From: Phyto melanocephala
Lineage: Eukaryota; Arthropoda; Insecta; Diptera; Rhinophoridae
DNA length: 64,000 nucleotides
Reading direction: 5' to 3'
Assembly (NCBI GenBank): GCA_941918925.1
Contig: OW799233.1
Span: 45,965,341-46,029,340 of the forward strand
Shown here: positions 44,741 through 58,236 of the stretch, piece by piece
Position numbering within the stretch: the stretch's first letter is position 1
Layout of the letters: every line of letters starts with the position of its first letter
Program-made: the position numbers and the translations under genes
Notes under the pieces: model-generated
Told to the model about the DNA's origin: nothing
What the model saw: only the letters and a program-made list of their open reading frames with translations
The model's database searches: none

Positions 44741-47700
44741 TTACGAAAAGGTAAATTCTTATTGAGACACCCTTAATATTTATCATTATTTTTTATTTTA
44801 ATCTTTTCAACATTAATTAAAAAACTCTGCTAAAACTACTTACAGTATTTCTACTGTTTTTTTATTACACAAAATAAGGTGCGTTTCTTTCTATAAAAAA
44901 CAAAAAAAAAACATGTGTCAGTATATTCATTCTCTATTTTAATTGGATTTCTTAGCGAAGGTAATAACATTCACTATCAGCAACAAAGCTTACAACACTT
45001 ATTGCTAGAAAACAATTAATCAAACCCTTTTGATATCATCAGTATTTTACTCTTAATGTCAGTTACTTTCAACTTCTACGAATGAAATCTCCGCTTGCAG
45101 TTCCAATGACTTCCATGAGAAACATTTTTTCTTCCCTTGTCACGCTTGAGGCTTGTGTTTTTTTCTTATCATTTCCATAAAACCAATTGAACATTAATCT
45201 TTTCCATACATAAATGTTATTATTTTTCTTTAAAATAAATAACAATTTACTTCGAAATTTATCCTTACAAAATAGGAACAAAAAAATAATAAATTTTGTT
45301 ATTTATTTAAATTCATTTCAATTGTAGTTACAGCACTCCTAAAGTTAGTCACAAACAAAATTTTGACAGCGCCAAGTCTATTGATGACATTTATGTTTTC
45401 ACATGGCAATGCAAATAATGTGTCTGTCTAGTGCAAAATTCCTAAGAAGGCGACACGGAGACGTTTAAACTAATCTAAAGGAATCATACGTTTTATTTAT
45501 TTTTTTTTTTGTTTTAATTTATTTGTGGCCACAAAATAACGCACTACTATTTATTTAAGAAAAAAAAAAATAAATAAAATAAGGCTTGGTGCTGAAAAGA
45601 AAAAAAAAGTTCTCATAGATACTTGTGTTGTGTTGAAACACCCTGCCTAATTAAGGGTGCACTTTAATGGTGTCTAATGTTGTAGGTAACAAATAGAAGA
45701 CACTTTAAAGTTTCGTCACTACGTTCTTAGTGTATTTACTTTAGGAAAGTGTAGTTTCAATTCGACCTAAACTCTGTAGCTTTTATTTGTTATTTTTGTT
45801 TTTATTTTTTCCATTATATTCTTTCACAAATACTTTTAAAACTCATGCAATTACTTCATTGCAGATTAAATGGAAATTGTATGCAAAATTGCAAGAAAAT
45901 AAAATCAGTTTGAAAAAAAGAAATAAACAAAAACAAAATGCCAACGAATAAAATAATAATTGTACATTTTAAGCACGCAATTTATGTGTGTTTCGCTTTT
46001 TGAGTTTCCAGTCTTCTGTGTTCTGGGTTCTTTATTTATGATAACTGCAAAACAATTGTACGAATAATGTTTATAGGATTGTAACAACATTCATATGGCT
46101 AAATGTAAAGCAGTGTCTGTAAAATTGTCGACATCGCTTAACCTTATAGTGCTTTAGAGGCTTAAATTGTTGTTAACCGTTACAGTATACTAACTTAGCT
46201 GTTATAATGGGACTGAGCTCAACTCTATAGCAAGACCAGGGCAATCCTATTAAATACACAGGGGCGTTTTAAACTGCTAGTCTTAGACTTGAAAGTCTTG
46301 GACTTCTATATTTCGCTCGATTTAAAAATTTATTTGTTTGTTTACTTATAAGTATTTTCTATAAACAAAGTCATCAACCATGGCGATGAAGTGAATACTG
46401 CGGTGTTGTTATGTTCTCTCTAATAATTTTTAGTTATCGCAAACAAATTACAGTGATTTTTATATTTTTAACATTTATCTTGTCTTATCTGGTCTGGATT
46501 AGCTTGAATTTTATTATTTAATATCTATTTTTAACGAAAACTTCAATATGGTTGGCCTCAAACATAATATGATTATGACAATTGTTGTGACAAACATATT
46601 ATGATTCAAACATAACATTATATTTATAAGTAGTGAGTACTATAAATAACTATAACATGCTAGATGCAGCTTCTTGAAAGTAATGGTTGGTATTTTTATA
46701 AAAAATATTAATAAAAAAGTAATAGTATTGAAAGATTTCATTTAACAGTTATAAATTATAATTATAATTACAATTTATAATTATAAAATGATTCTATGAG
46801 ATTATTTAGATTATTTAATGATCGGATGCCTTATGCTTTCGTCAATCTTTCAGTAATTATGTTTAACTATTATATGTTTTAACTACAATCATACAATCCA
46901 ATCATAGAGTGATACTTCTAGATTTAAATCACCTCAATCATGTTTTCTACTTTGCGTGTATGTAGCCTTAATTTCTTATAAAGTAATCAACTGTACTTTT
47001 TGACTTGTAGAACATTTTTTTTAGGGAAATTACTTTTTTTTTACAAAATATGTAAACAGAAATGTACGCCTATTGGCAGAATTGTTTGTACGATGATTAA
47101 CGTTAAAATGTTACGAGCTCTTTTACAAAACTACAAATACCAACAGAGAGAGAGAAAAAAAACAAATTTATAAACATGTCTGTCATGTCATTAATTGACA
47201 ATCATTACATACAATGGCTTTGTTACAAAACATAAAGAAAAACTTAAATTACAACAAAAAGAGAAATAAAGAATTACAACATAATTACAGCTTAATAGTA
47301 CAACATACTATGCACATACATGGAATGAATGAATGAATTGGGTGAGGAATTGTACAACAGTCTGGGATGTTCCACTTGATTGACTTAAATAGAGTTGAGT
47401 TTTTTTTGTCTGTCATTTTGCCTTTCCTGTGCAAAGTTCGGATGTTATTAAAAAAACAGTTTGTTCTATTTTTTTTGATAAAAAATTTAAATTTTCATTC
47501 TATTTCTATTGTTGTATGAACTTTTGTTATTTTATTTAAAAATGAAATTTTGCTTTTTTAATAAGACAAGTTTGATTGTGTTTTATTTAATAAACCTTGT
47601 TCAGATAAAGTTCAAAATAAAAGTTCAATTGTTTTTTTTTTCGTTGCGCAAATAAAAAAATATGACATTGTTTGTTTTTTTGTGTGTGTGTTTATTTTAT

Positions 47701-50700
47701 CAGAAAAATATTTAAATGACATTTGCTTTAGAATTTAGCAGATAAAAACTGCATGATCTCTTAATCAGTCAAAGGCCAGTCAGTAATCAACATCTGCAAA
47801 TTTTGTTTTTTAACATTTTTTGAGTGAAGTTCTTTTTCTTTAATAATTTTCTTTTCATAATAAAATTTTATAATTGCAAGTTTTTTTTGTAGAATATTTT
47901 GTTTTTATACGTAAATGTCTATATATAAAATCAAAAGAATTTCTAATGAACATACACAAGTCTAAACATAATACTCATGTTCATGCTACACGTTATAAGG
48001 TAGTTTCAGTTGTTAAGCTGATAACCAGCTGATCCTTTCGAAATTTCAAATTGCATACATTTATCTCTTTCATCATAAGGTTTAATTGTTAAACTTCGTA
48101 TAATTTCTTTTTTTTATAATTATACCATGCGAAGGCTTAAAATTTTAAAATTCCATAAAACTTTTAATTTTAGAAACAAGATTTGAAATATTTTTAACAC
48201 ATACATACATATACAATGTATATTTTTAATCAATATCTGCTTTAACTGAAAAGATTTTCTTATATTTTGTTCAATTTTCTATTACAATTAGATTCTTTTA
48301 TTTTCAATTGCAGCTCCATTTTCTTTTCTGTTTTTATTTCTTTTATATTTTTTGTTTCCTATAATTTGCTTCGTTTAGCATTTTAAAATCCCGAAAAAAA
48401 GTTCTAAATAAATTTTATTATTTAAAATTTTTCTTTTGTCTGCTTTTTGCTGTCATAAAATTCAGACCCATAAATGGTCTTAATGTATTTTTTTAGAACT
48501 TGAACTGACACTTTTTAAGGCTTCTTTATTAAATTTGTTTTATGTTTTTCTTTTTTTTTCTTTGGTTTGCTAAAAATTTATTGATTGTTAAAGCATGAAA
48601 AAGGCATATAAAAATATTTTTTGTCTTGAAAATTTCATGGTTATGAGTGAATAGCTGGTACAAAGTGCAAAATTACAATTCACGAAATGTGTGTTCATTC
48701 AATTCTTTTTCTTAGTTAAAAAATAAAAGACAAACAAACAATAACAACACAAAAATAAAAAAAAATATTCATAATTTTGCAAAAATTTAGTCATTCATAA
48801 GAGACAAATAGAATTTGTTTTTGTTTGAATAAGAACAAAAAATGATTTATGGATAAACAGAGGTTCCCAACAGGATATTATGATATTTTTTTAGAAATTG
48901 TTGTAAATGAAAATTTTATCAAATAAAACAAAGTTCATTCATAAATTGTCTGAAGACAACGATTGGCTATGGGATTGGTCATCAACTGAGAATAAAAATA
49001 TTGACATCATAGGCCTACATGCTATTGAATAAAAAATAAAAATATTTATAAATTATTTCTATATAAAAATATTTATAAATTATTTCTATATGAAAATATT
49101 TATAATTAATTTTTACAGACAATCTTTTTTCTTATTTTAGAGAATTTTCAAATATTTTTTGTTTGTTACAAAAAACAACTCCTTTTTTTATTATAAACAA
49201 TTGATTTATACTTCTATTATTTAAAAACAATTCTTTTCTTTTTAAAATCTTTTAAACTTAAAAATAAATTCAATTGATTTATTTTCTAATAATCATGGCT
49301 AATTCAACATGTTTTTCGTTTCCATAGAAATGTTTAGCAATTTTTTTCTAAAAGAATTAGAAACTGTTTCTCACTGTCATAAATTCTTTAAAAGTACAAA
49401 TGCAAAAATATTTGGGTATCACTGCATGTTTTTTTGCGTTTATTTGTTAAGTCAGTATGTATTTCTTTTCTTTTTCTGGATGACGAATGAAGTCATTCAT
49501 TGATATTTTGTTGTTTTTATCTCATGTTTTCCTTCCTCCTTGAAATATTTACAGGCTAAGCAGACAACGCCTTTGTTAATTTTGATTTAAACAGTCACAA
49601 ACACTCGCATATATACAAACATACATACACCACACAACTGACAGATTTATCGCTGCACAATTTAAATTCAAAAATTTGTTCAACAACTTCTGTTCAAAAC
49701 AGGGGTCGAATTATTGAAATAACAGGCACGTTAAATACACTCAAACACATTGTTTAATTAATTTCAATAAATGTTAATATTTTTAAATTTGGGTTACGAA
49801 AAAAAAATTAATAAATAAATATCCAACAGCTTTTATTTTAACCCTACACTAAATAAAAAACTTCAATTGATAAAAAATTTGTTTAATTTTGGTATTGTAT
49901 ACCATCATTGATTGATTTGCGTGCTGCTTTGTTGTTCATGTTTTAAATTGATTTGATCTCTAAATACTCGCTGTAACAATTTTGATTTAAAATTGAAGTT
50001 AAAGAAGAAAAAAAATTGTAACGAAAATCACAACATTTTAGCTAAAGATTAAAAACAGTCACAATTGTGATGCTTAACTCTGACCCAAATCTATTATTTT
50101 TGTTGTTAAGTTTAAAAAATGACTAATTAGAATCTAACATGATACAGAAATAATTTAGTTTTTAATTGCACAGCACCCACACATTTAACCCCTTTTCATC
50201 TCTTACCCAGCAGTTCAAACGTTTTTTGTAATGATTTTAAAAAGAGCAGGCAGCAACAAATGTTATTCAATTAAGGATTATAATGAGTAAAAAGTTGTTG
50301 GGTATGGATGTAAATAAATGTTTTCGATTAAAACGTTTTATTCGTACAAAAATAGTAGAAGAGGGCATACCTACTACATATGGGGAAATTAAGTAATTTT
50401 TTTTTTTTACAAATATTTTACTTATAGGCTCCTATTGTTAGGCTTTATTCCGAAAATATTGTAGTCGTGATATTACCTAAGTATATACCACAAAAAAGTT
50501 TTATGTGACACAATATGTACTCTCCACCAAACAATACAACGATCGGTACCTCATTGTCTAGCTGTCATATAAACTGAAGCCAAAAAATAATCTAGACCAT
50601 AAAAAACAGTTCAAAAATACATATGTATATGCAAATTATGACTGACAGTAAAAATAGTTTTATATTTTATATATTTTGGCGTAGGGCAAAATGCGACTGG

Positions 50701-50842
50701 TCTTGACCGATTAAAAGATTCTTATATCTTTTACTTTATTTGTTGTGCTCTTTACATAATCTCAACTATTTACACTTGTCTCTGTAGCCCCACATTTCAA
50801 ACAAATAATGGATCTGTTTGTAACTAATTAAGTGTACATATG
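44741..50842. other. Long AT-rich non-coding stretch
   Basis: No gene or intact element recognised in about 6 kb. It contains homopolymers, a short GA tract (47146-47157), a palindromic TATAATTATAATTA segment (46746-46790) and a 27-bp tandem repeat at 49037-49115. The minus frame at 45069-45281 has a codon-like end (QASSVTREEKMFLMEVIG) but no recognised domain. Confidence 0.45.
49037..49115. repeat. 27-bp tandem repeat, about 2.9 copies
   Basis: The unit TAAAAATATTTATAAATTAT plus TTCTATA is repeated at 49037, 49064 and (partial) 49091, with only minor changes in the last copy. Confidence 0.85.
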
Positions 50843-50844
50843 TA

Positions 50845-52430
50845 CAGTGGCTCTCATTAATATTCGGTATTTTGTTTCAGTTACTTAATCCTTCATTTTT
50901 AAATAAAATTTGTTGTATTTTAAATTTTTTTTTTTTATAAAATAATAAGCATATTCATAGCTATTTTCTGTGTTACAAATTATTTTCATACATTAAACAA
51001 TTTTAATTTTAAAAATTAAAATGCTAAAATATTGCACAAATATATGCCCCATTAATATTCGGTATTTTCATCTTGCCAAAAAATGCAACCAAGTAACTTT
51101 GCAACGGTGCAAGCATTTTTGTTATAACGGTAAAAATCAACTTAATGAAAGTAAAATTAACGCGTGGTTTAAAAATTTTTGGCTTTGCAACGATTTTTTG
51201 TTTGATTTCCTGTGTATAAGAAACAATGGGTCGTAAAGGTAAAAATACTTCATTGGAAAAAAGAGAATTGGTTATTTTTCATTACAATAATGGAAAAACT
51301 TATAAAAATATTGCAGAATTATTAAATATGAAGCCAAATACTGTAGGTGATATTGTTCGAAGATATAAAAACGAAAGCCGTATTGATTTTAAAAAACAAA
51401 CCGGTAAAGGTGAAGTTAAGGAGGAATTAAATAAGACTGTGTCTGCAGAAACAGTACGTCGAGCCATTAAAAAGCAGGGGTATAATGGCCGAGTTGCTCG
51501 TAAGAAGCCGTTCCTAAATTTAAAGAATAGGACATACCATCTTAAGTTTGCAAAGGAACATATAAAAAGGATGCTAGTTGGTGGGAAGACGTTATTTTTC
51601 TTGATAAAAGCAAATTCAACATATTTGGTAGCGATGGAAGAACAATGGTCTGGCGGAAACCCAATGAAGAATTGAAATCAAAGAACATTACTCCCACAGT
51701 AAAACATGGAGGTCGACATGTGATGGTTTGGGGCTGTATATCAGCAAAGGGAGTCGGGAAACTAGTTTTTATTGACGGGACGATGAACAAGGATATGTAC
51801 TTAAACATCTTGAGGGAAAATTTGAAGCAGTCCGCCGGAAAAATGGGAATTTCTTCAACATTCAAATTATATCAAGATAACGATCCCAAACATAAAGCCT
51901 ATGTTGTCCGCGAATGATTGCTTTACAATTGCCCAAAAGTTATTGATACACCCGCCCAATCCCCTGGTATTAACCCCATAGAAAATTTATGGGATCATTT
52001 AGATCGCCAAGTACGTAAAAGTCCTATTTCATCCAGAAATGACCTTAAAAAAAGAATGCAGGAAGAATGGGATAAGATCAGTGTGAACTACTTAAAAAAA
52101 ATTATTTATAATATGCCTAACCGTCTATCAGAGGTTATAAAAAATAACGGCTTCCCAACAAGATATTAGTTTTGACATAATTTAAAAGTTTATTTTAATT
52201 TCACGAAAAAACGGAATATTAATGAGGCCGGATTTCTGTTAAGTTTTTCCTTTTTGTTCTTTTAAATTCCTTTTTTTAATGTTTTATACTCTAAGAATAA
52301 ATTAATTTAATTTCGAGAAATATATTTTCTATGACACAGCATAAAATTTCTGAGTTTCATTCATCTTCTTGCAAAAATTTTCGTTTAAATAACAGGAAAT
52401 AAAAATACCGAATATTAATGAGAGTCACTG
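50845..52430 (+). mobile_element. Tc1-like transposon with IR/DR ends
   Basis: A 1586-bp element. The outer inverted repeats start CAGTGGCTCTCATTAATATT (left) and CAGTGACTCTCATTAATATT (right, inverted), 28 of 29 bases alike. TA flanks at 50843-50844 and 52431-52432. Each end also has an inner copy of the core CATTAATATTCGGTATTTT (51050-51068; inverted, diverged, near 52206-52226), giving the IR/DR arrangement of Tc1 elements. A single disabled transposase gene fills the middle. Confidence 0.9.
51226..52169 (+). pseudogene. Tc1-like transposase, one frameshift and one stop
   Basis: The DDE transposase cuts and pastes the element through its inverted repeats. The ATG at 51226 is followed by paired helix-turn-helix DNA-binding blocks (KTYKNIAELLNMKPNTVGDI; then VSAETVRRAIKKQGYNGRVA). 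A one-base deletion near 51570 shifts the frame. In the new frame come SWWEDVIFLDKSKFNIFG (first Asp), GGRHVMVWGCISAKGVGKL, LYQDNDPKHKA (second Asp), then TGA at 51915-51917. Downstream are SPGINPIENLWDHLDRQV (the E of DD34E) and a normal C-terminus ending at 52169. The TGA sits where Tc1 proteins usually have Trp. The residue after the first Asp is Lys rather than the usual Glu. Total length matches the usual ~340 residues, so inactivation is recent on the scale of this window. Confidence 0.9.
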
Positions 52431-52432
52431 TA

Positions 52433-53750
52433 TGTATCTTCTTCGAATTTCTGCCCCTCCTTCTGATGGTACATAGGTACTTGAAGCAGATATTGACTTC
52501 AATAAAAGAAACAAAAATATTTATACATATACATAAAAATAAAAAAATACTTGGTACTTGTGTTACATACTGCACATTTTAGTAATATTATTGTTGTAAA
52601 CAAAGCAAAGAAAAAAACAAAAAGTGAAGGAATTGAACTCTAATAAAATTGCGTATCATTAATATCAACAGATAAATTTAAACGCATATGCTCACATAAT
52701 AAATAACTGTATTGTATACACTCGCACTCCAACATAGGGAAACAACAACAATAAACCACTAAATTGTAAACGGAGAAGAAAATAGGGTGCTTAATACAAA
52801 CAAATAAAACAATTAAACAAACAAACAAACATGTTTGATCATAATGAGATGACCCCCGCACTCATTTACCACTTAAAAAAAAACAAAACTATAGAGGAGA
52901 ATACAAAACAATGAAAGACAACAATAAAGTTGTATACATAAGCTCTTTAAAATGGAGCGGGTTATTTTTTTTACATATTTGTTTATTTTAAATACATACA
53001 TACATATTTGTTCTCTGTTGATGTTGTTATTGTAAAATGCTGTGAATTAACTGTACGAGTGATTATATTAGAGATGGACAATTTAATGTACCTCCACATG
53101 GTCTTGTTATTTATTTATTAAAAAAACAGCCGGTGGTTTTTTAATGTTTTCAAGAGTGTGTATTATTTACTAGTGTGCGTGAATAATTGACAACTTGTTA
53201 AAACTGTAACTTACTATGAATTTCTTTATACGTATAATTTTTATTGATTACGGATGTAATTTTAATCATTTGGAAAAAAAAAGGATTGTTTTAGTGACCC
53301 TAATCTAAATATGAATTTATTACTTTGAAACGGAAATACATACATACATACTTGTATCAAATACTGTTTGTTTGTATTGAAATAAAAATTAAAAATTATG
53401 TTATAAATTCTTTAAATGATTTTTACTGATTTTGCTCGGTTTAAGGCGGTTCGTAAACTTTAACCTTATTTTATGCTTTGTGATTTTCAACTTATGTACA
53501 TATGTTTGGTAAATAAACTATTAAAATTTTATATTGTGACACATGTTTTGTATCATGCGAAAAGCAGAATTTTTTTTTATAAATATTTATAATAGAATTT
53601 TCGGAAATAAAAAATTACAAATTCAGGAAATTTTTGTAATGAATTTAATTTTATTTATGCAGCCATTTTTTCTTTATTTTTTTTTTTTCCTAAAATAAAT
53701 AACAATAATTATTTCATTAATTTCAAAAGAAAACACACATGTTGCTGTTT
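52433..53750. other. AT-rich non-coding stretch
   Basis: No gene recognised; short CATA tracts near 52995 and 53340. Confidence 0.4.
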
Positions 53751-54546
53751 ATTATACCCTTCACACAGTGAAAAAGGGTATACATAGGTTTGTCATTCCG
53801 TGTGAAATTTCTACAATTTTCATTTCCGACCCCATAAAGTATATATTTTCTGAAAGCTTATGAGTAGGGGAGTCGATTAAGCCCTGTCAGTCTGTCCGTC
53901 TGTCCGTCTGACCGTCTGTCCGTGTGTATGTTGAAATCAACTTTTTGAAGCCCCCCGACATAGGTTGGACCCGGGTAAGGTATTAAAATATCAGAAATAT
54001 TCGGGAGTAGATCGGTATTGAAAATCAGAAACATCGGTACATAAACAACTGAGATATGAGCAAAAACCCACGACCACCTCGATTTTTTTTTCACAAAAAC
54101 AACATTACAACAACAACATACATACATACAAACGTGTATACTGGTTAGAGAAAACGTGGCATCGAATCCCAACTGAGCCAAAAAATTTTTTTTTTTAATT
54201 TTTTTAAAAATTTTTTTTTAATTTTTTTTTTTTATTTTTTTTTTTTATTTTTTATTTAATATATTATTTATATTTTTATTATTTTTTTTTTAATTTTTTT
54301 ATTTTTTTTTTAATTTTTTTTTATTTTTTTTTTGTTTTATATATGTATATTATATATATAATAATTTTTTTTTTTAAATTTTTTTTTTAATTTTTTTTTA
54401 ATTTTTTTTTAAATTTTTTTTTCGTTTTTTTTACATACATACGTTCATATGGGATGAATGGTGATACAAGCAACTGTTGTTGCATGACTACACGTTGTGA
54501 AGGGTATATAAGATTCGGCATGGCCGAATATAGCGCTTTTACTTGT
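53751..54546 (+). mobile_element. Helentron/DINE-1-like family D, copy 5, most complete
   Basis: The 5' end is ATTATACCCTTCACACAGTG. Near the 3' end the inverted TTGTGAAGGGTATATAAG is followed by the hairpin GATTCGGCATGGCCGAATAT and a short tail GCGCTTTTACTTGTTG. Between them are CCGACCCCATAAAGTATATA, TCTGTCCG repeats and AACTGAGATATGAGC. The pairing of inverted sub-terminal repeats with a 3' hairpin matches Helentron/DINE-1. A T-rich simple-sequence block (54183-54432) occupies the usual internal microsatellite position. Non-coding. Confidence 0.7.
54183..54432. repeat. T-rich simple sequence
   Basis: About 250 bp almost wholly T with spaced A, and a TATATA patch near 54340-54360. It lies inside the family D element. 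Confidence 0.9.
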
Positions 54547-55422
54547 TGTGTTATAAAAAAAAATAACCAAGAATTTTTAAGAACAAAAAAATTTTATTAA
54601 CAAAAAAGAAATAAATGAAAAATATCAAGTGAATATTAAATGGGCAAAACCGACATTTTTATACCCTAGTGTAGGGTATATAAGAATCCTAAAATTTTTT
54701 CATAATAAGCGATATCGAAGTAGGTTATTAGTCACACAAGTTTAATTATTATTTTTGGAGTAGAAATTTTATATAAAATAAAAAAAATTTAGATCAATAG
54801 CAACAAAGTTTTATTTTTGAGTTTTACATAAAACTAATAATGTGCTGTTCTTAGAATGCGAACAAAAACAAATTACACGCAAAACGTCCAGTATTCGTTC
54901 GCAATCTAAAAAACAGCACATTAATTTCAAAAAATATGAACTCATTTCAAACATTTTTGAGTGTTATTAGTGGTTTGATTTTTTGTCTAAACAAGATCTG
55001 ACATGCCTATTCATGGCAGTGGGGGAGAGTGGAACTATAAAAATACCTTTTTAAAAAATTCTAGTTATTTGAAAAATATTATTTTCGATCATTAATTTAT
55101 AAAGCATAATGCCAAAGGTTAATTAAAAATAATTTTCCAAAGATTTTTTTCTGGGAACTTTTTTTTATAAATTTTTTTTTTTTAATTTTTTTCTTAAAAA
55201 GTTAGAAAAAATATTCGTAAAATTTAATTGCTATAGAAAGTATTTTTCAACAAATCATATAAGAAAAATTACTTCTCACAGCCAAGTTTTCGAATACCTT
55301 TGTAAAAGTTCGTAAATTTTTGTAAAATTTGCATATTTTTATTTTTATATTAATAATGGAAAATTTTTTTTTGCGTCAAGTTATACTAACATTTTGTAAT
55401 TTTCTCCAAATGTGTTATAGTG
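54547..55422. other. Non-coding stretch with one strong hairpin
   Basis: TATACCCTAGTGTAGGGTAT at 54660-54680 is a short palindrome like a collapsed family D terminus. A hairpin lies at 54838-54923. No gene. Confidence 0.45.
54838..54923. repeat. 86-nt hairpin, miRNA-precursor-sized
   Basis: The left arm TAATGTGCTGTTCTTAGAAT plus GCGAAC pairs with the right arm (inverted TAATGTGCTGTTTTTTAGAT plus TGCGAAC) over about 26 bp. There is one bulged base and one mismatch, with a 33-nt loop. TA at both ends would also fit a tiny TA-flanked MITE. Confidence 0.45.
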
Positions 55423-56048
55423 TCGTGTTTGTATGTTTATATGTTTGTATGTTTGTTTGTGCTTTATAGGCGGTTAAACGGCTGGACCGACTTCCTTGAA
55501 ATTTTCACAGAATCTTTCTGTATGTCTGGAAGGAACTATAGGCTATACTTTGGTTTGAATTTGTAAGTGGGCGGGGTGCCACGCCCTATTAAAGAATAAG
55601 TATTAAATATTATATATCACGAAAGTTAATGCAGCTAGAGTCTTCAAATTAAGTACGCTTTGACATCTACACGAACATTTGGGTAAAAAATGGGCGTACT
55701 TGCAATAGTAGGCGTGGCCACATGAATCAAATACTATATTTGGAAAACGATATCGATTAGAGTAGTAACATTTTGCAAGATCAACTTTGGCATCCAAATG
55801 AACATTTAGGCAAGAAATGGGTGCATTATCAATAGTGGGCGTGGCACCTACCATATGAATTAAATACTAAAATTCGTATATCTGGAAAACGATATCGATT
55901 AGAGTACTAAAATTTTGCAAAAGCAACTTTGATATTCCAATAAACATTTATGGAAAAAATGGGTGCATTAAAAATAGTGGGCGTGGCACCTGCCATATGA
56001 ATTAAATACTAAAATTTGGGGTGGCGAAGCACACCGGGTATTAGCTAG
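55423..56048 (+). mobile_element. Non-autonomous Helitron, family A, copy 3
   Basis: Opposite orientation to copies 1 and 2. The 3' end is GGTGGCGAAGCACACCGGGT then ATTAGCTAG, ending at 56048 and followed by host T. It holds three 138-bp-type monomers with GGCGTGGC boxes (about 55711, 55840, 55980) plus the terminal unit GTGGGCGGGGTGCCACGCCC. The 5' AT-rich start is lost or diverged beyond GTGTTTGTATG. Non-coding; the minus open frame at 55603-55854 is a monomer translation. Confidence 0.7.
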
Positions 56049-56049
56049 T

Positions 56050-57013
56050 AATTTATATAAAGGAGGACAATTTTTCTACATATGTAAGTTTGTATGTATA
56101 ATATCTATTATGATGTGCTAAGATAAAAGGCCACGTGATTTCCTTTAGGCGCCTTTAAATGTAAATTCACTCCTTATTTATTACCAGTCTTCAATAAATA
56201 AAAAATATTCTATTTGAAACGCTTTAATATGTGTGAAATAATGAAAAGATTTCTCTTTATGATAATAATGATATTCAATCAGAATCTCTTTGATGGTGTT
56301 GCGTCAAACAAATCATTTAATTAAATTTCAATACTTTAACAAATAAAGTCAATCTTCTTATCAATATGCAACTTCTGTACAATAATTTATTATAAATTAT
56401 TTAAATTTGCAATTCAATTAGAAATTATTTTTATTTAATATTCTATTTCCATAAACCAGCACAAAGTGCACAAGATCTAAAAGATGAAAAAATAATTATT
56501 ATTATTTTTTTATGATTTTAATTGATGACAATGTCATTATAATTGTCATTTTACAAACGATAAATATAAATTTAATTTATATTTAAGCTCAAGTTAAAAT
56601 TTTAAATTATCTTTTAAATATGTGTGTGTGAAATATTGATTGAAGTAAGTAAATAATGTCAGATTATATTACGGAAATGATACACATACACACATACATA
56701 GTTAAATACCTGCGTATATAATTATAATTTTACACCTATTTATCAAGTAGAATTGATTGCATTGCTGTGTTAAGGAAAGTTCATTTAAATTTGAGTTACT
56801 TCAACTTCGAATATTACTTGTGTTTAAAAATTTTGTTATAATTATTCTTATAAAGATAAATTATTGAAATTATCTTTTACTTAACAATGTTATGAAAATA
56901 AGAAAAAAATAATAAATAAATAAAAATAAAGAAAAATTAACTGAAGCTAAATAAAATCATTTAAAAAGTATAAATATTTACACGCTTTCATAGATTAACA
57001 GTAAAAGTGTAAA
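56050..57013. other. AT-rich non-coding stretch
   Basis: Nothing recognised. Confidence 0.35.
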
Positions 57014-57046
57014 ATGATCGAAGCCAGAGTTTCCATCGTATTGGAG
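57014..57046 (+). CDS. Candidate first coding exon (11 codons)
   Basis: AAAATGATC opens MIEARVSIVLE, followed directly by a donor-like GAG/GTAAAT at the exon-intron boundary, ending in phase 0. The base composition is markedly more balanced than the flanks. The candidate terminal exon at 63508 begins in phase 0, so the two could belong to one gene with a 6.5-kb intron. This is inference from splice signals and phase only. Confidence 0.2.
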
Positions 57047-57298
57047 GTAAATAGTTTAACACAGTTTTTAAATTGTTTTACTTAAACTTTGTTTAGTTTT
57101 TAAATGGCTAATCTTTGTTGTTAGACAAAAAAGTATTAAGTCAGTTTTTGATCAATTAGTCCCAAACAAAATATGAAATTTTCTTAGATGCTGCGTAAAG
57201 AGTATATGACTACTGATAGAAGAAGTTGTGCTAGACCTAAGTGATTAATACCAAACAATAAAGAACTGAGTCTTGAAACTAAGACAACTGATTTTATA

Positions 57299-57650
57299 TG
57301 TATACCCTTCACATGAGAGTGTAAACGGGTATATACAAGTTTGTAATTTCTACAGCAATCATTTGCGACCCCATAAAGTACTTATACATGCTGAATCCTA
57401 ATATACAAAAAACCCAGTTTATCTTTGTCCGTCTGTCTTTCAGTGTGAGCGTTGAAATCAACTTTTTGATGCAGTCATACATTCTACGAATTTGACTGTA
57501 GCACCAATCTATCACAAATTCTATCAAAATCTTTGTTATTGAAAATCATTAATTTTGACCTATTAGCAAACGGGATATGAGTAAAAAATCACTTATGCCT
57601 CTGTTTTTATTGAAAATGCAACAACAAAATTCTATTAAAATTTGGCCCAT
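57299..57650 (+). mobile_element. Helentron-like family D, copy 6, 3' truncated
   Basis: Starts TGTATACCCTTCACATGAGA with the inverted GGGTATA shortly after. It then has GCGACCCCATAAAGTACTTA and GTGAGCGTTGAAATCAACTT. The hairpin end is missing. Confidence 0.55.
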
Positions 57651-58236
57651 TCAAATATAGCTCTCTTCCGTGATTAGCTTAAGATTGTTAATTATTATTA
57701 AAATATATGAATTCTTTGATTTATGGTTGCAAAGCTATTACTTATCAAAAGGAAAAATATATACTTTCCTTTGGTTTTTTAAATACCCTATTTTCTCACC
57801 CTGGATTCACGCTTATACGCTGAACCATAGTAAGCATATCGAATGCTTACAGTATACCATAAGATAGAAACTTAAACAATTGAAGATTTTAAATAAATAT
57901 TAAGAAAAATACTGGTCATATAAATGATGCTAACTTTAAAAAATAACACTAAACAAAAACGCTTAAATAACAAAAGAACAAAAAAATATATACCAGCGAA
58001 AAAACAGTAGCAAAAAAAAATTAAGGTCAGTTGTGACTACATAAAATGTTCAATATTTTCGAAGTGACATTTCATTGTTTTTTCATTGCAAATGTATGTG
58101 AATCTCTAAAGTAACATTACTTTGTTCAGGAGATGCTGATAAAACTAAAAAATTAGCTGAAACTACATTATGATGCAGCATTTAATTTTTATCTTAATTT
58201 CGTTTTTCTTTTATTTTTCATAAATATTTGTATTTA

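Noticed and set aside
51542..51865. Minus frame of 107 residues
   Set aside because: It is antisense to the Tc1 transposase catalytic region.
53858..54181. 107-residue minus frame
   Set aside because: It lies wholly inside the Helentron-like element and reads its TCTGTCCG and family blocks backwards.
55603..55854. 83-residue Cys/His-containing minus frame resembling a zinc-binding protein
   Set aside because: It is a translation of Helitron family A monomers; the Cys/His spacing follows the DNA repeat.
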